In this document: piece by piece, positions 27,450 through 35,736 of the stretch
How the letters are laid out: every line of letters begins with the position of its first letter
Numbering within the stretch: the stretch's first letter is position 1
DNA from: Lentzea sp. NEAU-D7
Lineage (GTDB): Bacteria; Actinomycetota; Actinomycetes; Mycobacteriales; Pseudonocardiaceae
Direction of reading: 5' to 3'
Length of the DNA: 64,000 nucleotides
NCBI RefSeq assembly: GCF_026242055.1
Contig: NZ_JAPJDL010000004.1
Span: 124,001-188,000 of the forward strand
Translations under genes and position numbers: made by a program
Notes under the pieces: model-generated
Seen by the model: the letters and a program-made list of their open reading frames with translations, nothing else
Database searches by the model: none
What the model was told of the DNA's origin: nothing

Positions 27450-28576
27450 CAGCGGTGCACTTCGAGGATCGGGTCGAGCACCAGGCCGAACGACCGCAGC
27501 GCTCCCAGCAGCTCCCGGTGCCCGAACGCCTGGCAGCCCGACGCGAACCCCGTCCGGCGCGGCGCGTCCTGCAGCAGGTGCACGGCGGCGTGCACGTTCA
27601 GCAACGCCGTCTGCTTGTAGTTGCAGTTGCCGTGGATCACGCAGTGCGCGCGGCCCAGCGGACCCGAGGCGTGCACGGAGTCGAGCGAGATGTTGATCCG
27701 CGGGTTCTCGCGCGGCGGCATCTCACTGCGCACCTGCGCGGAGAACGCGTCGACGATCTCGTACTTCTCCGCGTCCGACTTGCCCTCCATCTGCTCCAGC
27801 GCCGCCGCGACGATCTGCGGCACCCCGAGCATCAACGGCCGGTTGAACACGCCTCCGAGCGCCCGCACCGACGCGACGCGCGGATCCCTCTTGAACCACA
27901 CCGGATGCGCGGTCCCGCCCCACGGCAGCGCCAGGCCCAGTTCGTGCTGGCCGGGCACGACGAGCTCGTAGAGACCCGCGTCCGCCGGCCATTCCACGTA
28001 CTCGTTCTGCTCCAGGTAGTAGGCCTTCGAGAACGCGGCGTTCGTGAGGATGGTGTTGGTGGAGGCGACGGTCGGATACCCCTTCCAGAACACCCCGATG
28101 TCCAAGGTGTCCAGTCCGGGCTGCTCCAGGCAGATCTGCGCGGCGATCTCGCCGACCGTGTACATCTGCGCGATGCCGGGGGAGATCAGCAGGCCCTGCT
28201 TCGCGAACTCGGCGCCGTACCGCGCGTCGGCGTCGATCATCCAGTCCTGCTCGCCGTTGGTGTCGGTGTAGTGCGCGCCGACGTTCAGGCTCGCCCGCAC
28301 GGCTTCGTGGCCGTAGCGGGAGAAGGGGCCGACGGTGTTGAGCACGACCTTGGTGCCGGTGAACGCCTCGGTCAGCGCCTGCTCGGTGTGCTCGACCTCC
28401 GCGACGTCGTAGGAGACCGTGTCGATGCCGGGCACGGCGTCGACGGCCTCCTTGACCCTCTTGCCGTCGCGGCCGGCGGCGAGGAACGGGATCCCGTACT
28501 CGCGCAGGTACTCGCAGATCAGGCGTCCGGTGTAGCCGGAGGCCCCGTAGACCACTACGGGCTTGTCGGTGGGCAT
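27449..28576 (-). CDS. Saccharopine dehydrogenase-like / trans-acting enoyl reductase-type protein (DUF5938-like)
   Basis: 375-residue NAD(P)-binding protein. N-terminal Rossmann motif VVVYGASGYTGRLICEYLREYG, then VVLNTVGPFSRYGHEAVRASLNVGAHYTD (the saccharopine dehydrogenase-like NADP domain) and a C-terminal region with YKQTALLNVHAAVHLL. It is not lysine-pathway LYS9; relatives include trans-acting enoyl reductases. ATG 28576. Middle gene of the SDR-reductase-ligase operon controlled by the divergent TetR. Reaction unknown. Confidence 0.78.
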   Translation of the reverse strand: MPTDKPVVVYGASGYTGRLICEYLREYGIPFLAAGRDGKRVKEAVDAVPGIDTVSYDVAEVEHTEQALTEAFTGTKVVLNTVGPFSRYGHEAVRASLNVGAHYTDTNGEQDWMIDADARYGAEFAKQGLLISPGIAQMYTVGEIAAQICLEQPGLDTLDIGVFWKGYPTVASTNTILTNAAFSKAYYLEQNEYVEWPADAGLYELVVPGQHELGLALPWGGTAHPVWFKRDPRVASVRALGGVFNRPLMLGVPQIVAAALEQMEGKSDAEKYEIVDAFSAQVRSEMPPRENPRINISLDSVHASGPLGRAHCVIHGNCNYKQTALLNVHAAVHLLQDAPRRTGFASGCQAFGHRELLGALRSFGLVLDPILEVHR

Positions 28577-28580
28577 CGCG

Positions 28581-29384
28581 TCACATCCCCATGCCGCCGT
28601 CGACCGGGAGGCCCGCCCCGGTGATGAACTTCGAGGCGTCGGACGCGAGGAACACCACAGCGTCGGCCATGTCGTCGACCTGGCCGAGCCGGCCGAGCGG
28701 CGTGAGCTCCACGACCGCGCCCACGGCGGCCTCGACCGACGGGAACAGGCCCAGCTGGGCGCAGTCGACGGCCAGCTGGTTGCCCATCGCGGTGGGGGTG
28801 AGGCCGGGGTAGATGCAGTTGACGCGCACGCCGTAGCCGAGCTTGCCGGACTCCGCGGCCGCGACCCTGGTCAGGCGGTCGATCGCGGACTTCGTCGCCG
28901 AGTAGACGCTGATGCCGGGGAAGGCGATGGTGGCCGCGACGGACGCGACGCTGATGATCGAGCCGCCGTTGCCCGCGGCTCCTCCGGGGCGCATCGCGCG
29001 CAGGCCGTGCTTCATGCCGAGCGCCGTGCCCAGCACGTTCACGTCCAGCATCCTGCGGACGTCCGCGGGGTCGAGTTCGGTGATCAGGCTGGTGATCTCG
29101 ATGCCCGCGTTGTTCACGAGGATGTCGAGCCCGCCGAGCGCGTCGACGGCCGTGCTCACCGCTGAGGCCCAGCCCGCGTCGTCGGTGACGTCCAGCGGCA
29201 CGAACTCCGCCGTCGCTCCCGAGTCGCGCAGCGCCTGGGCGGTCTGCTTGCCCTCGTCCTCCAGGACGTCGCCGATCAGGACGGACGCCCCGGCCGCCGC
29301 GAGAGCCTGCGCCATGCCCGCGCCCAGCCCTCGTGCACCTCCGGTGACCAGCGCTTTCCGCCCGCTCAGCTGATAACTCGTCAT
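28581..29384 (-). CDS. Short-chain dehydrogenase/reductase
   Basis: 267-residue SDR similar to 3-alpha/20-beta-hydroxysteroid dehydrogenases. Cofactor motif VTGGARGLGAGMA, NNAG in DILVNNAGIE, catalytic Ser in IISVASVA and YSATKSA. The end is PVDGGMGM. ATG 29384 has CGAGGAGG upstream. First gene of the operon; its promoter overlaps the TetR operator cluster. Confidence 0.88.
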   Translation of the reverse strand: MTSYQLSGRKALVTGGARGLGAGMAQALAAAGASVLIGDVLEDEGKQTAQALRDSGATAEFVPLDVTDDAGWASAVSTAVDALGGLDILVNNAGIEITSLITELDPADVRRMLDVNVLGTALGMKHGLRAMRPGGAAGNGGSIISVASVAATIAFPGISVYSATKSAIDRLTRVAAAESGKLGYGVRVNCIYPGLTPTAMGNQLAVDCAQLGLFPSVEAAVGAVVELTPLGRLGQVDDMADAVVFLASDASKFITGAGLPVDGGMGM

Positions 29385-29427
29385 TGAGTCGCCTCCTCGG
29401 TGAGATGGCTCACACCCTAGCTACTCC

Positions 29428-29486
29428 TTGACAGTCGTCAAGTTTTTCTTTGACGACTGTCCAAGATTTTTTGGACGAATGGTCAA
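29428..29486. promoter_or_regulatory. TetR operator cluster in divergent promoter
   Basis: Large perfect dyad GACAGTCGTCAA-N8-TTGACGACTGTC (29430-29461); each arm is itself palindromic (TTGAC-AGTC-GTCAA). A third related site TTGGAC-GAAT-GGTCAA lies at 29471-29486. It sits between the SDR and TetR starts. Confidence 0.7.
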
Positions 29487-29518
29487 GATTCGTCGCGGTG
29501 GGGGTTACGATCCAGGAC

Positions 29519-30157
29519 GTGACAGAAGTCGCTTCGCGCAAGCAGGACCGCCTCGCCCGCCGGCAGGTCGACAAGTTCGACGCCCGGCGGACCGAGCTCG
29601 CCGTGGCGACGCTGCACACGCTCGCCGAGCTGGGCTACGCCCGCACGAGCCTGCGGGAGATCGCGCAGAACTCCGAGTTCTCGCACGGTGTCCTGCACTA
29701 CTACTTCGAGGACAAGCGCGACCTGATCACCGAGGCGGTCCGCCAGTACGAGGTCGTCTGCGTGACGCGCTACGACGAGGTGGTGGCCACGTCGACGACG
29801 GCGGAGCAGCTGCGCGCCGAGTTCGTGGCGATGTTCTTCGACACCCTCGGCCGCGACGCGCCGCTGCACCGCCTCTGGTACGACCTGCGCAACCAGAGCC
29901 TGTTCGACGGGTCGTTCCGCGCCGACGTGCTGGAGATCGACGGCCACCGGCAGGACATGGTGTGGCGGGTCGTCAGCCGCTACGCCGAACTGCTCGGCGG
30001 CACGCCCGCGGCGTCGCCCGGCACCACCTACGTGACGCTCGACGGCATCTTCCAGCGGGCTCTGCTGCACCACTTCACCGGGAATTCCGGCACCGTGGCC
30101 CAGCTGCGCGCCGAGCTGCCCGCCGTGATCGACCTGCTGGTGACCAAAGCCGAATAG
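29519..30157 (+). CDS. TetR/AcrR family regulator
   Basis: 212-residue TetR regulator. HTH: RTELAVATLHTLAELGYARTSLREIAQNSEFSHGVLHYYFEDKRDLI; the HGVLHYYF wording is typical of TetR regulators of lipid or steroid operons. GTG 29519 is the likely start, although in-frame GTG codons lie just upstream. It should repress the divergent SDR-reductase-ligase operon, and itself, through the dyads at 29428-29486. Confidence 0.88.
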   Translation: MTEVASRKQDRLARRQVDKFDARRTELAVATLHTLAELGYARTSLREIAQNSEFSHGVLHYYFEDKRDLITEAVRQYEVVCVTRYDEVVATSTTAEQLRAEFVAMFFDTLGRDAPLHRLWYDLRNQSLFDGSFRADVLEIDGHRQDMVWRVVSRYAELLGGTPAASPGTTYVTLDGIFQRALLHHFTGNSGTVAQLRAELPAVIDLLVTKAE

Positions 30158-30161
30158 CGGC

Positions 30162-30178
30162 CGTATCGCGGAGATATC
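30162..30178. promoter_or_regulatory. Candidate VanR site upstream of vanH
   Basis: CGTATC-GCGGA-GATATC: two hexamers 11 bp apart, matching the site at 33884 in front of the VanS-like kinase gene. Direct repeats one helical turn apart are typical of OmpR-family response regulators. Confidence 0.45.
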
Positions 30179-30226
30179 AGAAACCGCATACGGGCCGGCA
30201 ACGCCGTGTCTCCTTGAGTGGGAGGC

Positions 30227-31189
30227 ATGGCAACAGGCATCACGATTTACGGGTGCGAGCAGGACGAGGCTGTCCTGTTCCGGAGAATGGCACCCCGCTG
30301 CGGCGTGACGCCGACCATCACCGAGGCGCCGGTGTCCGAGGCCAACGCCGAACTGGCCCGCGGAAACCAGTGCGTCAGCGTCGGCCACAAGTCCCGCGTC
30401 ACCGAGTCCGCCCTCCTGGCGCTAGGCCGCGTCGGGGTCCGGTACATCTCCACCAGGAGCGCCGGCTTCGACCACATCGACGTGGAGTGCGCCGAGAGCC
30501 TCGGCATCACCGTCGGGAACATCGCGTACTCGCCCGACAGCGTCGCCGACTTCGCGGTGATGCTGATGCTGATGGTCGTACGCGACGTGAGATCCGTCCT
30601 CAGGCGCGCCGACCTGCACGACTACCGCCTGAACGCGGTGCGCGGCAGGGAGTTGCGCGACCTGACGGTCGGCGTGGTCGGCACCGGGCGCATCGGTGTG
30701 GCGGTGATGGACCGGCTGCGCGGCTTCGGGTGCGGCGTGCTGGCCCACGACACCCGGCCCCGCAACTCGGCCGACTACGTGCCGCTGGACGACCTGCTGC
30801 GGGTGAGCGACGTCGTCACGCTGCACACGCCGTTGAACGCGGGAACACACCACCTCCTCGACCGCGACCGCATCGCGCTGATGAAACGCGGCGCCGTCGT
30901 CGTCAACACGGGACGCGGCCCGCTCGTCGACACCAAGGCTCTGGTCGAGGCGCTGGAAAGCGGCGGTCTCGGCGGAGCGGCGCTGGACGTTCTCGAAGGT
31001 GAGGAAGGAATCTTCTACACCGACTGCCGGGCTCGTGAAATCGACAGTGAGGCGTTGCTGCGACTGCGGCGGCTGCCGAACGTGCTGATCACTCCGCACA
31101 CCGCCTACTACACGGACCACGCGCTGAGCGACACCGTGGAGAACAGCCTCATCAATTGTCTGAGCTTCGCGAACGGGGGAATGCGATGA
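30227..31189 (+). CDS. vanH: D-lactate dehydrogenase VanH
   Basis: 320-residue D-2-hydroxyacid dehydrogenase that reduces pyruvate to D-lactate for VanA. The N-terminus MATGITIYGCEQDEAVLF is the VanH type. NAD motif VGVVGTGRIGVAV; catalytic Arg in VNTGRGPLVD, and His in ITPHTAYYTD. ATG 30227 (GTG 30218 is in frame) with GGGAGG unusually close. First gene of vanHAX; the A gene starts within its stop (ATGA). Confidence 0.95.
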   Translation: MATGITIYGCEQDEAVLFRRMAPRCGVTPTITEAPVSEANAELARGNQCVSVGHKSRVTESALLALGRVGVRYISTRSAGFDHIDVECAESLGITVGNIAYSPDSVADFAVMLMLMVVRDVRSVLRRADLHDYRLNAVRGRELRDLTVGVVGTGRIGVAVMDRLRGFGCGVLAHDTRPRNSADYVPLDDLLRVSDVVTLHTPLNAGTHHLLDRDRIALMKRGAVVVNTGRGPLVDTKALVEALESGGLGGAALDVLEGEEGIFYTDCRAREIDSEALLRLRRLPNVLITPHTAYYTDHALSDTVENSLINCLSFANGGMR

Positions 31190-32184
31190 CCAAGGTGAAG
31201 ATCGGAGTCGTCTTCGGCGGGACGTTCGAGGAACATCCCGTCTCGGTGAAGTCCGCGGGGGAGGTCGCGCGGAACCTCGACCCCGCGAAGTACGACCCGT
31301 CCTGGATCAAGATCACCCGCAGCGGCGACTGGAAGCTCTGCGCGGGCCCGGACGCCGAGGACGGCCGCCCGGTCGTGCTCGGACCCGGAGGCCTGCTCGT
31401 CCTGGGCGACGGCCGGTTCGAGCGGAGGGGCCTGGACGTCGTGTTCCCCGTGCTGCACGGCAGGCAGGGGGAGGACGGCGCGGTGCAGGGTCTGCTCGAA
31501 CTGGCGGGCATCCCGTACATCGGGTGCGACGTCCAGAGTTCCGCGCTGTGCATGGACAAGTCGCTCACGTACGTCGTCGCCCGCGGCGCGGGTGTCGCGA
31601 CGCCGACGTTCTGGACCGGCACGCCGGACTCCCCGGCCTATCCGGTCTTCGTCAAACCGGCCCGGTCGGGTTCGTCGTTCGGCGTCACCAAGGTGTCCAC
31701 TGAGGACGAACTGCAGGTCGCGCTGGAAGTCGCCCGGCAGTACGACTCGAAGGTCGTGGTCGAGGAGGCCGTGGAGGGCAGCGAGATCGGCTGCTCGATC
31801 CTGGGCACCGGAGACGACCTGGTCGTCGGTGAACTGGACAGGGTCGCGCTGACCCACGGCTTCTTCCGGATCCACCAGGAGAGCACTCCCGAGACCGGTT
31901 CGGAGAACTCGACGTTCGTCGTGCCCGCGGACATCCCGGCGGAGTCCCGCGCGCTCGTGCGGGAGACGGCGAAGGTCGTCTACCGCGCGCTGGGTTGCTC
32001 GGGTCTCGCGCGGGTGGACATGTTCCTGACACCGGACGGGGAGGTGGTCCTCAACGAGGTCAACACGATGCCCGGCCTCACCTCCTACAGCCGGTACCCG
32101 AGGATGATGGCCGCCGCGGGACTGCCGCTCGGTGACGTGATCGACCACCTGGTGTCCCTGGCGCTGACGGGAAAGCTCCGGTGA
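31186..32184 (+). CDS. vanA: D-alanine--D-lactate ligase VanA
   Basis: 332-residue ATP-grasp ligase. VanA-class hallmark is the omega loop HGFFRIHQESTPETGSENST, whose FRIHQE histidine selects D-lactate at neutral pH in place of the D-Ala-D-Ala ligase Tyr. Other motifs: VFGGTFEEHPVSVKSA, KPARSGSSFGVTKV, NEVNTMPGLTSYSRYP. Produces D-Ala-D-Lac depsipeptide for peptidoglycan precursors that vancomycin binds poorly. Coupled to vanH and vanX by 4-bp overlaps. Confidence 0.95.
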   Translation: MTKVKIGVVFGGTFEEHPVSVKSAGEVARNLDPAKYDPSWIKITRSGDWKLCAGPDAEDGRPVVLGPGGLLVLGDGRFERRGLDVVFPVLHGRQGEDGAVQGLLELAGIPYIGCDVQSSALCMDKSLTYVVARGAGVATPTFWTGTPDSPAYPVFVKPARSGSSFGVTKVSTEDELQVALEVARQYDSKVVVEEAVEGSEIGCSILGTGDDLVVGELDRVALTHGFFRIHQESTPETGSENSTFVVPADIPAESRALVRETAKVVYRALGCSGLARVDMFLTPDGEVVLNEVNTMPGLTSYSRYPRMMAAAGLPLGDVIDHLVSLALTGKLR

Positions 32185-32780
32185 ACGCGGGCTTCGTCTT
32201 CGTGGACGTGCCCGGGATCCGCTGGGACGCCAAGTACGCCACGTGGGACAACTTCACCGGCAAACCCGTCGACGGTTACCTCGTCAACCGGATCGTCGGC
32301 ACGAAGGCGTTGGTCGCGGCTCTGACGATGGCGCAGGAGAAGGCCGAGTCGCTCGGTTTCGGCCTGCTGCTGTGGGACGGCTACCGCCCGCAACGCGCCG
32401 TCGACTGCTTCCTGCGCTGGGCCGCGCAACCCGAGGACGGCCGCACGAAGGCGCGTCACCACCCGCACATCACCAGGGCAGAGATGTTCGAACAGGGGTA
32501 CGTGGCGGCGAAGTCGGGCCACAGCCGCGGCAGCACCGTCGACCTCACGCTCTACCACCTGGGCACCGGTGAGCTCGCCGCGATGGGCGGCGGCCACGAC
32601 CTGATGGACCCGATCTCGCACCACGGTGCCGCGGTCGGTGAGGCCGAAACGGCGAACCGGCAGCACCTCTGCTCGATCATGGAGGCCTGCGGGTTCCGCC
32701 GCTACGACAGCGAGTGGTGGCACTACACGCTGATCGACGAGCCCTATCCGGACACCTACTTCGACTTCCCGATCGGCTGA
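32181..32780 (+). CDS. vanX: D-Ala-D-Ala dipeptidase VanX
   Basis: 199-residue zinc dipeptidase that removes D-Ala-D-Ala. Zinc ligands His114 and Asp121 (SGHSRGSTVDLT) and His181; catalytic Glu178 (SEWWHYT); Arg69 in WDGYRPQRAVD. GTG 32181 overlaps the vanA stop. Completes a minimal vanHAX, as in glycopeptide producers and resistant soil actinomycetes. Confidence 0.96.
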   Translation: MNAGFVFVDVPGIRWDAKYATWDNFTGKPVDGYLVNRIVGTKALVAALTMAQEKAESLGFGLLLWDGYRPQRAVDCFLRWAAQPEDGRTKARHHPHITRAEMFEQGYVAAKSGHSRGSTVDLTLYHLGTGELAAMGGGHDLMDPISHHGAAVGEAETANRQHLCSIMEACGFRRYDSEWWHYTLIDEPYPDTYFDFPIG

Positions 32781-32787
32781 GCGGCCG

Positions 32788-32820
32788 CGTCACGGTGCGG
32801 CGGGCAACCGCACCGTGACG
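32788..32820. terminator. Bidirectional terminator after vanX
   Basis: 13-bp perfect stem CGTCACGGTGCGG / CCGCACCGTGACG with loop CGGGCAA. It overlaps the 3' end of the convergent kinase gene, so part of the hairpin codes for the kinase C-terminus. Confidence 0.75.
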
Positions 32821-33860
32821 CGCAGCCCACCTTCTGCCCGCGGCGTGAGCGTGAGGGTGCCGTCGTGCGCGTGCGTGATGCTCTTGACGATCGCCAGGCC
32901 GAGACCGACTCCCGCGTGGTCGCGGCGGACGCGTTCGGTGCCGCGCTGGAACGGCTCGGTCAGCGTCGACACCAGCCGGTGCGTGAGCAGTTCACCGGTG
33001 TTCTCCACGGTGAGCGTGACGAACGCCGGCCCGGCGGCCGTGCTGGTCCACACGGTGCCGCGGTCGTTGTGCACGATCGCGTTGTGCACGAGGTTCGTCG
33101 TGATCTGCAGTAGCAGCGCCGGTGAACCGGCGGCGAAGGCGGCGTCGCCGGACGTCTCGACGGCGACGCCGTGCTTCTCCGCCAGGGGGAACAACGTCTC
33201 GACGGCCTCCTCGGCCACCAGCGACAGGTCGACGCGCTCGCGGGTGAACGTCCGCTGGTCGGCGCGGCTGAGCAGGAGCAACGCCTCGGTCAGGTCGATC
33301 GCCCGCGCGTTGACCGAGTGCAGCCGGTCGACGAGCTCGTCCGCGTCGCGGTCCCTGCGCGCCACGTCGAGCAGCGTCCGGGTGATGGCCAGCGGCGTGC
33401 GCAGTTCGTGCGAGGCGTTGGCCGCGAACCGCTGCTGCTCGGCGACGTGGGTCTCGAGCCGCGCGAGCATGGCGTCGAACGCGTCGGCGAGCTCGTGGAA
33501 CTCGTCCGCGCGACCCGGCAGCTCGATGCGGTGGGAGAGCGACCCTCCCGCGGCCATGCGCGTGGCGTGCGTGATGCGGTCGAGCGGGGCGAGCACCCGT
33601 CCCGCCAGGAACCAGCCGCCGACGAGCCCGAACCCCAGCAGGAAGCACAGCACCCCGGCGATGAACGGGCCGAACGAGGCCAGCAGCCGGTCGCGGTGGA
33701 TCCAGAAGTCACCGGTGGGGGTGTGGAGCCAGCCGTCCGGCAGCAGGTACGTGTAGTAGACCAGCACCGCGGCCATCAGCAGGATGCCGGTGATCATGAG
33801 GAAGCTCGCGTAGCTGATGGTGAGCTTGAGGCGGACGCTCAAACCCGGTGCCCTGTCCAC
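32790..33860 (-). CDS. vanS: VanS-like sensor histidine kinase, no adjacent response regulator
   Basis: 356-residue membrane kinase. Two helices (about 12-34 and 62-85) frame a short 27-residue external loop, as in actinomycete VanS; HAMP about 86-138; HisKA with phosphorylatable His in ANASHELRTPLAITR; HATPase_c with TNLVHNAIVHN and HAGVGLGLAIVKSI. GTG 33860. In other actinomycetes vanR directly precedes vanS, but here the upstream DNA holds only a promoter, a hairpin and an island edge. The name is based on similarity and on vanHAX next door. Confidence 0.85.
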   Translation of the reverse strand: MDRAPGLSVRLKLTISYASFLMITGILLMAAVLVYYTYLLPDGWLHTPTGDFWIHRDRLLASFGPFIAGVLCFLLGFGLVGGWFLAGRVLAPLDRITHATRMAAGGSLSHRIELPGRADEFHELADAFDAMLARLETHVAEQQRFAANASHELRTPLAITRTLLDVARRDRDADELVDRLHSVNARAIDLTEALLLLSRADQRTFTRERVDLSLVAEEAVETLFPLAEKHGVAVETSGDAAFAAGSPALLLQITTNLVHNAIVHNDRGTVWTSTAAGPAFVTLTVENTGELLTHRLVSTLTEPFQRGTERVRRDHAGVGLGLAIVKSITHAHDGTLTLTPRAEGGLRVTVRLPAAP

Positions 33861-33883
33861 CGCCCCGAGGCTAGGACAACACC

Positions 33884-33900
33884 CGTATCGCCTGCGTATC
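33884..33900. promoter_or_regulatory. Candidate VanR site upstream of the VanS-like kinase gene
   Basis: CGTATC-GCCTG-CGTATC, a perfect direct repeat of a hexamer at 11-bp periodicity, 24 bp upstream of the kinase GTG. Related to the site at 30162. Confidence 0.5.
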
Positions 33901-33908
33901 CGTCCTGG

Positions 33909-33945
33909 CCGTGGACGCGACAGACCTTCGGCGTCGCGTCCACGG
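33909..33945. terminator. Hairpin terminator
   Basis: 13-bp perfect inverted repeat CCGTGGACGCGAC / GTCGCGTCCACGG with an 11-nt loop. It lies just downstream of a truncated leftward frame ending at 33961. Confidence 0.65.
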
Positions 33946-33960
33946 CGGGCGGGGAACGAC

Positions 33961-34017
33961 CTAGAGCATCGGCGGCATCAGCCGGTAGCTCTCGGGGAAG
34001 TGTTCGCTAGCCGAAGC
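33961..34017 (-). pseudogene. 3' fragment of a disrupted gene at the island edge
   Basis: Minus-strand frame ending SEHFPESYRLMPPML stop. It is immediately followed by a hairpin terminator, as a real gene end would be, but is closed upstream by two consecutive TGA codons. It looks like the tail of a gene cut by the island; parent gene not recognised. Confidence 0.4.
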
Positions 34018-34145
34018 TCATCAGTGGAACGGCGTGTCTGGCCTGGTCAGGTGGACTGTCGGCGGTTTCGTCGACGAGGCGTTCGCATTGATTGGGAGCA
34101 ATTTGGGAGCGCAGGTGCTGAACACATTTCGAGATGCAGAGGTGG

Positions 34146-35284
34146 TCACCAGGCTTCGTCGGGGTCTTCCATGGTCCAGGACCATCCGCCGTCCGCCTCC
34201 CAGCGGCGTTGGAGCTGTTCGAGCATCCTGCCGATCATCGCTTCGGTCACGTGCGAGTACCGGTCGTCAGTCGAACTGCGTTTGTGTCCCAACCGCTCCA
34301 GTCTCAGCACGCGTGGCACGTCGTCCTCGATGAGCCAAGTCTCCTGTGTGTGCCGGAGATCGTGGAAGACCATGCCCTCCTTCAGCGGAGCCCAGCCGAG
34401 CGCTTCGTTGCCAGAGACGGCTGGCAACCAAGCGCGCGCCCGGAAGTTGGCGCGACGTTGAAGCAGGCCCGTCTCGTGGGGAACACGAATCGCGAGTCGG
34501 GATTGCGTTCGCGATGCGCGAGCAACTCGTTCACGAGGAATGGCGGCAGGTGCACGTCGCGGGCGCTGGACGGCGTCTTGGGTGGCCCGAGAGTGGGCTT
34601 GCGTCCCCCAATTTCGTGCAGCGCGCCGAACTCAGGATCCACGGTGATGCGCGGATTCGAGTCCAGGTGAGTCCTGATCCACTGCAGTCCGGTCAGCTCG
34701 CCCCAGCGTAGGCCGGTGTAGGCGGCTGTGATCACCAGCAAGCCGTCATCGGGGTGCATTCGCGCTGCGAGCGCGTCCACTTCGTCCGTGGTGGCGTGAG
34801 GTCGTTCTGGTGAATCGGCGAAGACGATCCGCAGCTTCCGGCAGGGGTTCGAACCGATCAGCTTCTCGTCGACCGCCTCGCCTATGATCTGGGAGAAGAG
34901 CTTGAAAACATCCCGTGCACTCTTGTCGGCGAGCTTCGACCGCAGTGTCCTGTTAACCCAGCCCTTGACCTCGATCCGCTCGATGTCGCCGAGCGCGGTG
35001 CCGGACCAGAACGGCAGGATGTGGGTGCGCAGGTGCGAGTCGTACTTCGACCATGTGGTCGGCCTCACATTGTGCGCGTCAGACCATTTCCGAATCCACT
35101 CGTCGATCGTGGTCTTCTCGAGACGTGGATCGACAAATTGTTTCCGCCGTTGGTCAGATTCCACGTCTAGTGCGCGTTCTTCAGCCGACGCCTCGGTTGC
35201 GTAGCCGTTCTCGGAGTAGACGGCTCCGTCTCCTAGGCGGTAGCGAACACGCCAGACGTTGCCGTGTTTCTCTGTCCACGCCAT
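34146..35284 (-). pseudogene. Tyrosine-type site-specific integrase, one-base frameshift
   Basis: Phage/AICE-type integrase that would recombine the island's att sites. From ATG 35284 (AATGGAGAAGAA upstream): AMP-binding-free N-terminal SAM-like DNA-binding domain (VDPRLEKTTIDEWIRKW), then the catalytic domain with Arg in AYTGLRWGELTG. The frame breaks in a C4 run at 34478-34481; adding one C restores VFPHETGLLQRRANF and joins the second frame carrying HDLRHTQET and DRYSHVTEAMIGRML (catalytic H-x-x-R and Tyr). Intact length would be 379 residues. Either a decayed gene or a homopolymer sequencing error. Confidence 0.85.
34546..34720. repeat. 175-bp direct repeat, copy in integrase gene
   Basis: Matches 42609-42783 at 174 of 175 positions (T at 34583, C at 42646). 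It codes for the part of the integrase around the first catalytic Arg. Confidence 0.95.
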
Positions 35285-35367
35285 TTCTTCTCCATTTGAG
35301 TCGCGCTTGTCGGGTGCGCCGAATAGGTGTCACCTAGATGAACGCTCGTTTCGAGGAGAAGGGCAAG

Positions 35368-35736
35368 CTAAATGTGTTCATTGTGTTCCGGGTTCCGGCG
35401 TTTTGTGGTGCGACGTGGACGTGTCTTTGCGCTAGTCGAGTTCGCTGGCTGTGCCGCCGATTCTGCAATTTTCTCTATGTTGTCCCGAGAAAAACGCAGG
35501 TGTTTACCCAGAAAAGTGCACGGTACTGCTCGACGTGCGGCTCGTCGGCGCAGCCAAGACTCCCGCACCTGCAGCTGCGCTGCCGCTTGAGCTGGGGTGA
35601 ACAGGACCTGCGTGGTTGTGGTCGCCAGGTGGGTCGTCGCCGGGTGATCTTCGGCGGCGGCGGTCTGCTTAGTCACCGGGCCGGAGCAGCTCGGCGCTGG
35701 CGATCCTGAAGATGACGGTCGAATTGGCAGTGTCAT
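35368..35736 (-). CDS. Excisionase-like helix-turn-helix protein
   Basis: 122-residue small protein with a MerR-like/excisionase HTH: VLFTPAQAAAQLQVRESWLRRRAARR...FLGKHLRFSRDNIEKIAES (residues about 43-92), the AlpA/Xis type found beside integrases of actinomycete integrative elements. The N-terminal 40 and C-terminal 25 residues are low-complexity. Located 83 bp upstream of and in the same direction as the integrase gene. Confidence 0.72.
   Translation of the reverse strand: MTLPIRPSSSGSPAPSCSGPVTKQTAAAEDHPATTHLATTTTQVLFTPAQAAAQLQVRESWLRRRAARRAVPCTFLGKHLRFSRDNIEKIAESAAQPANSTSAKTRPRRTTKRRNPEHNEHI

Noticed and set aside
33961-34145. tRNA gene as the island attachment site
   Set aside because: I looked for a cloverleaf with T-loop and CCA-side pairing and found none; no repeated att core was found at the right side either.
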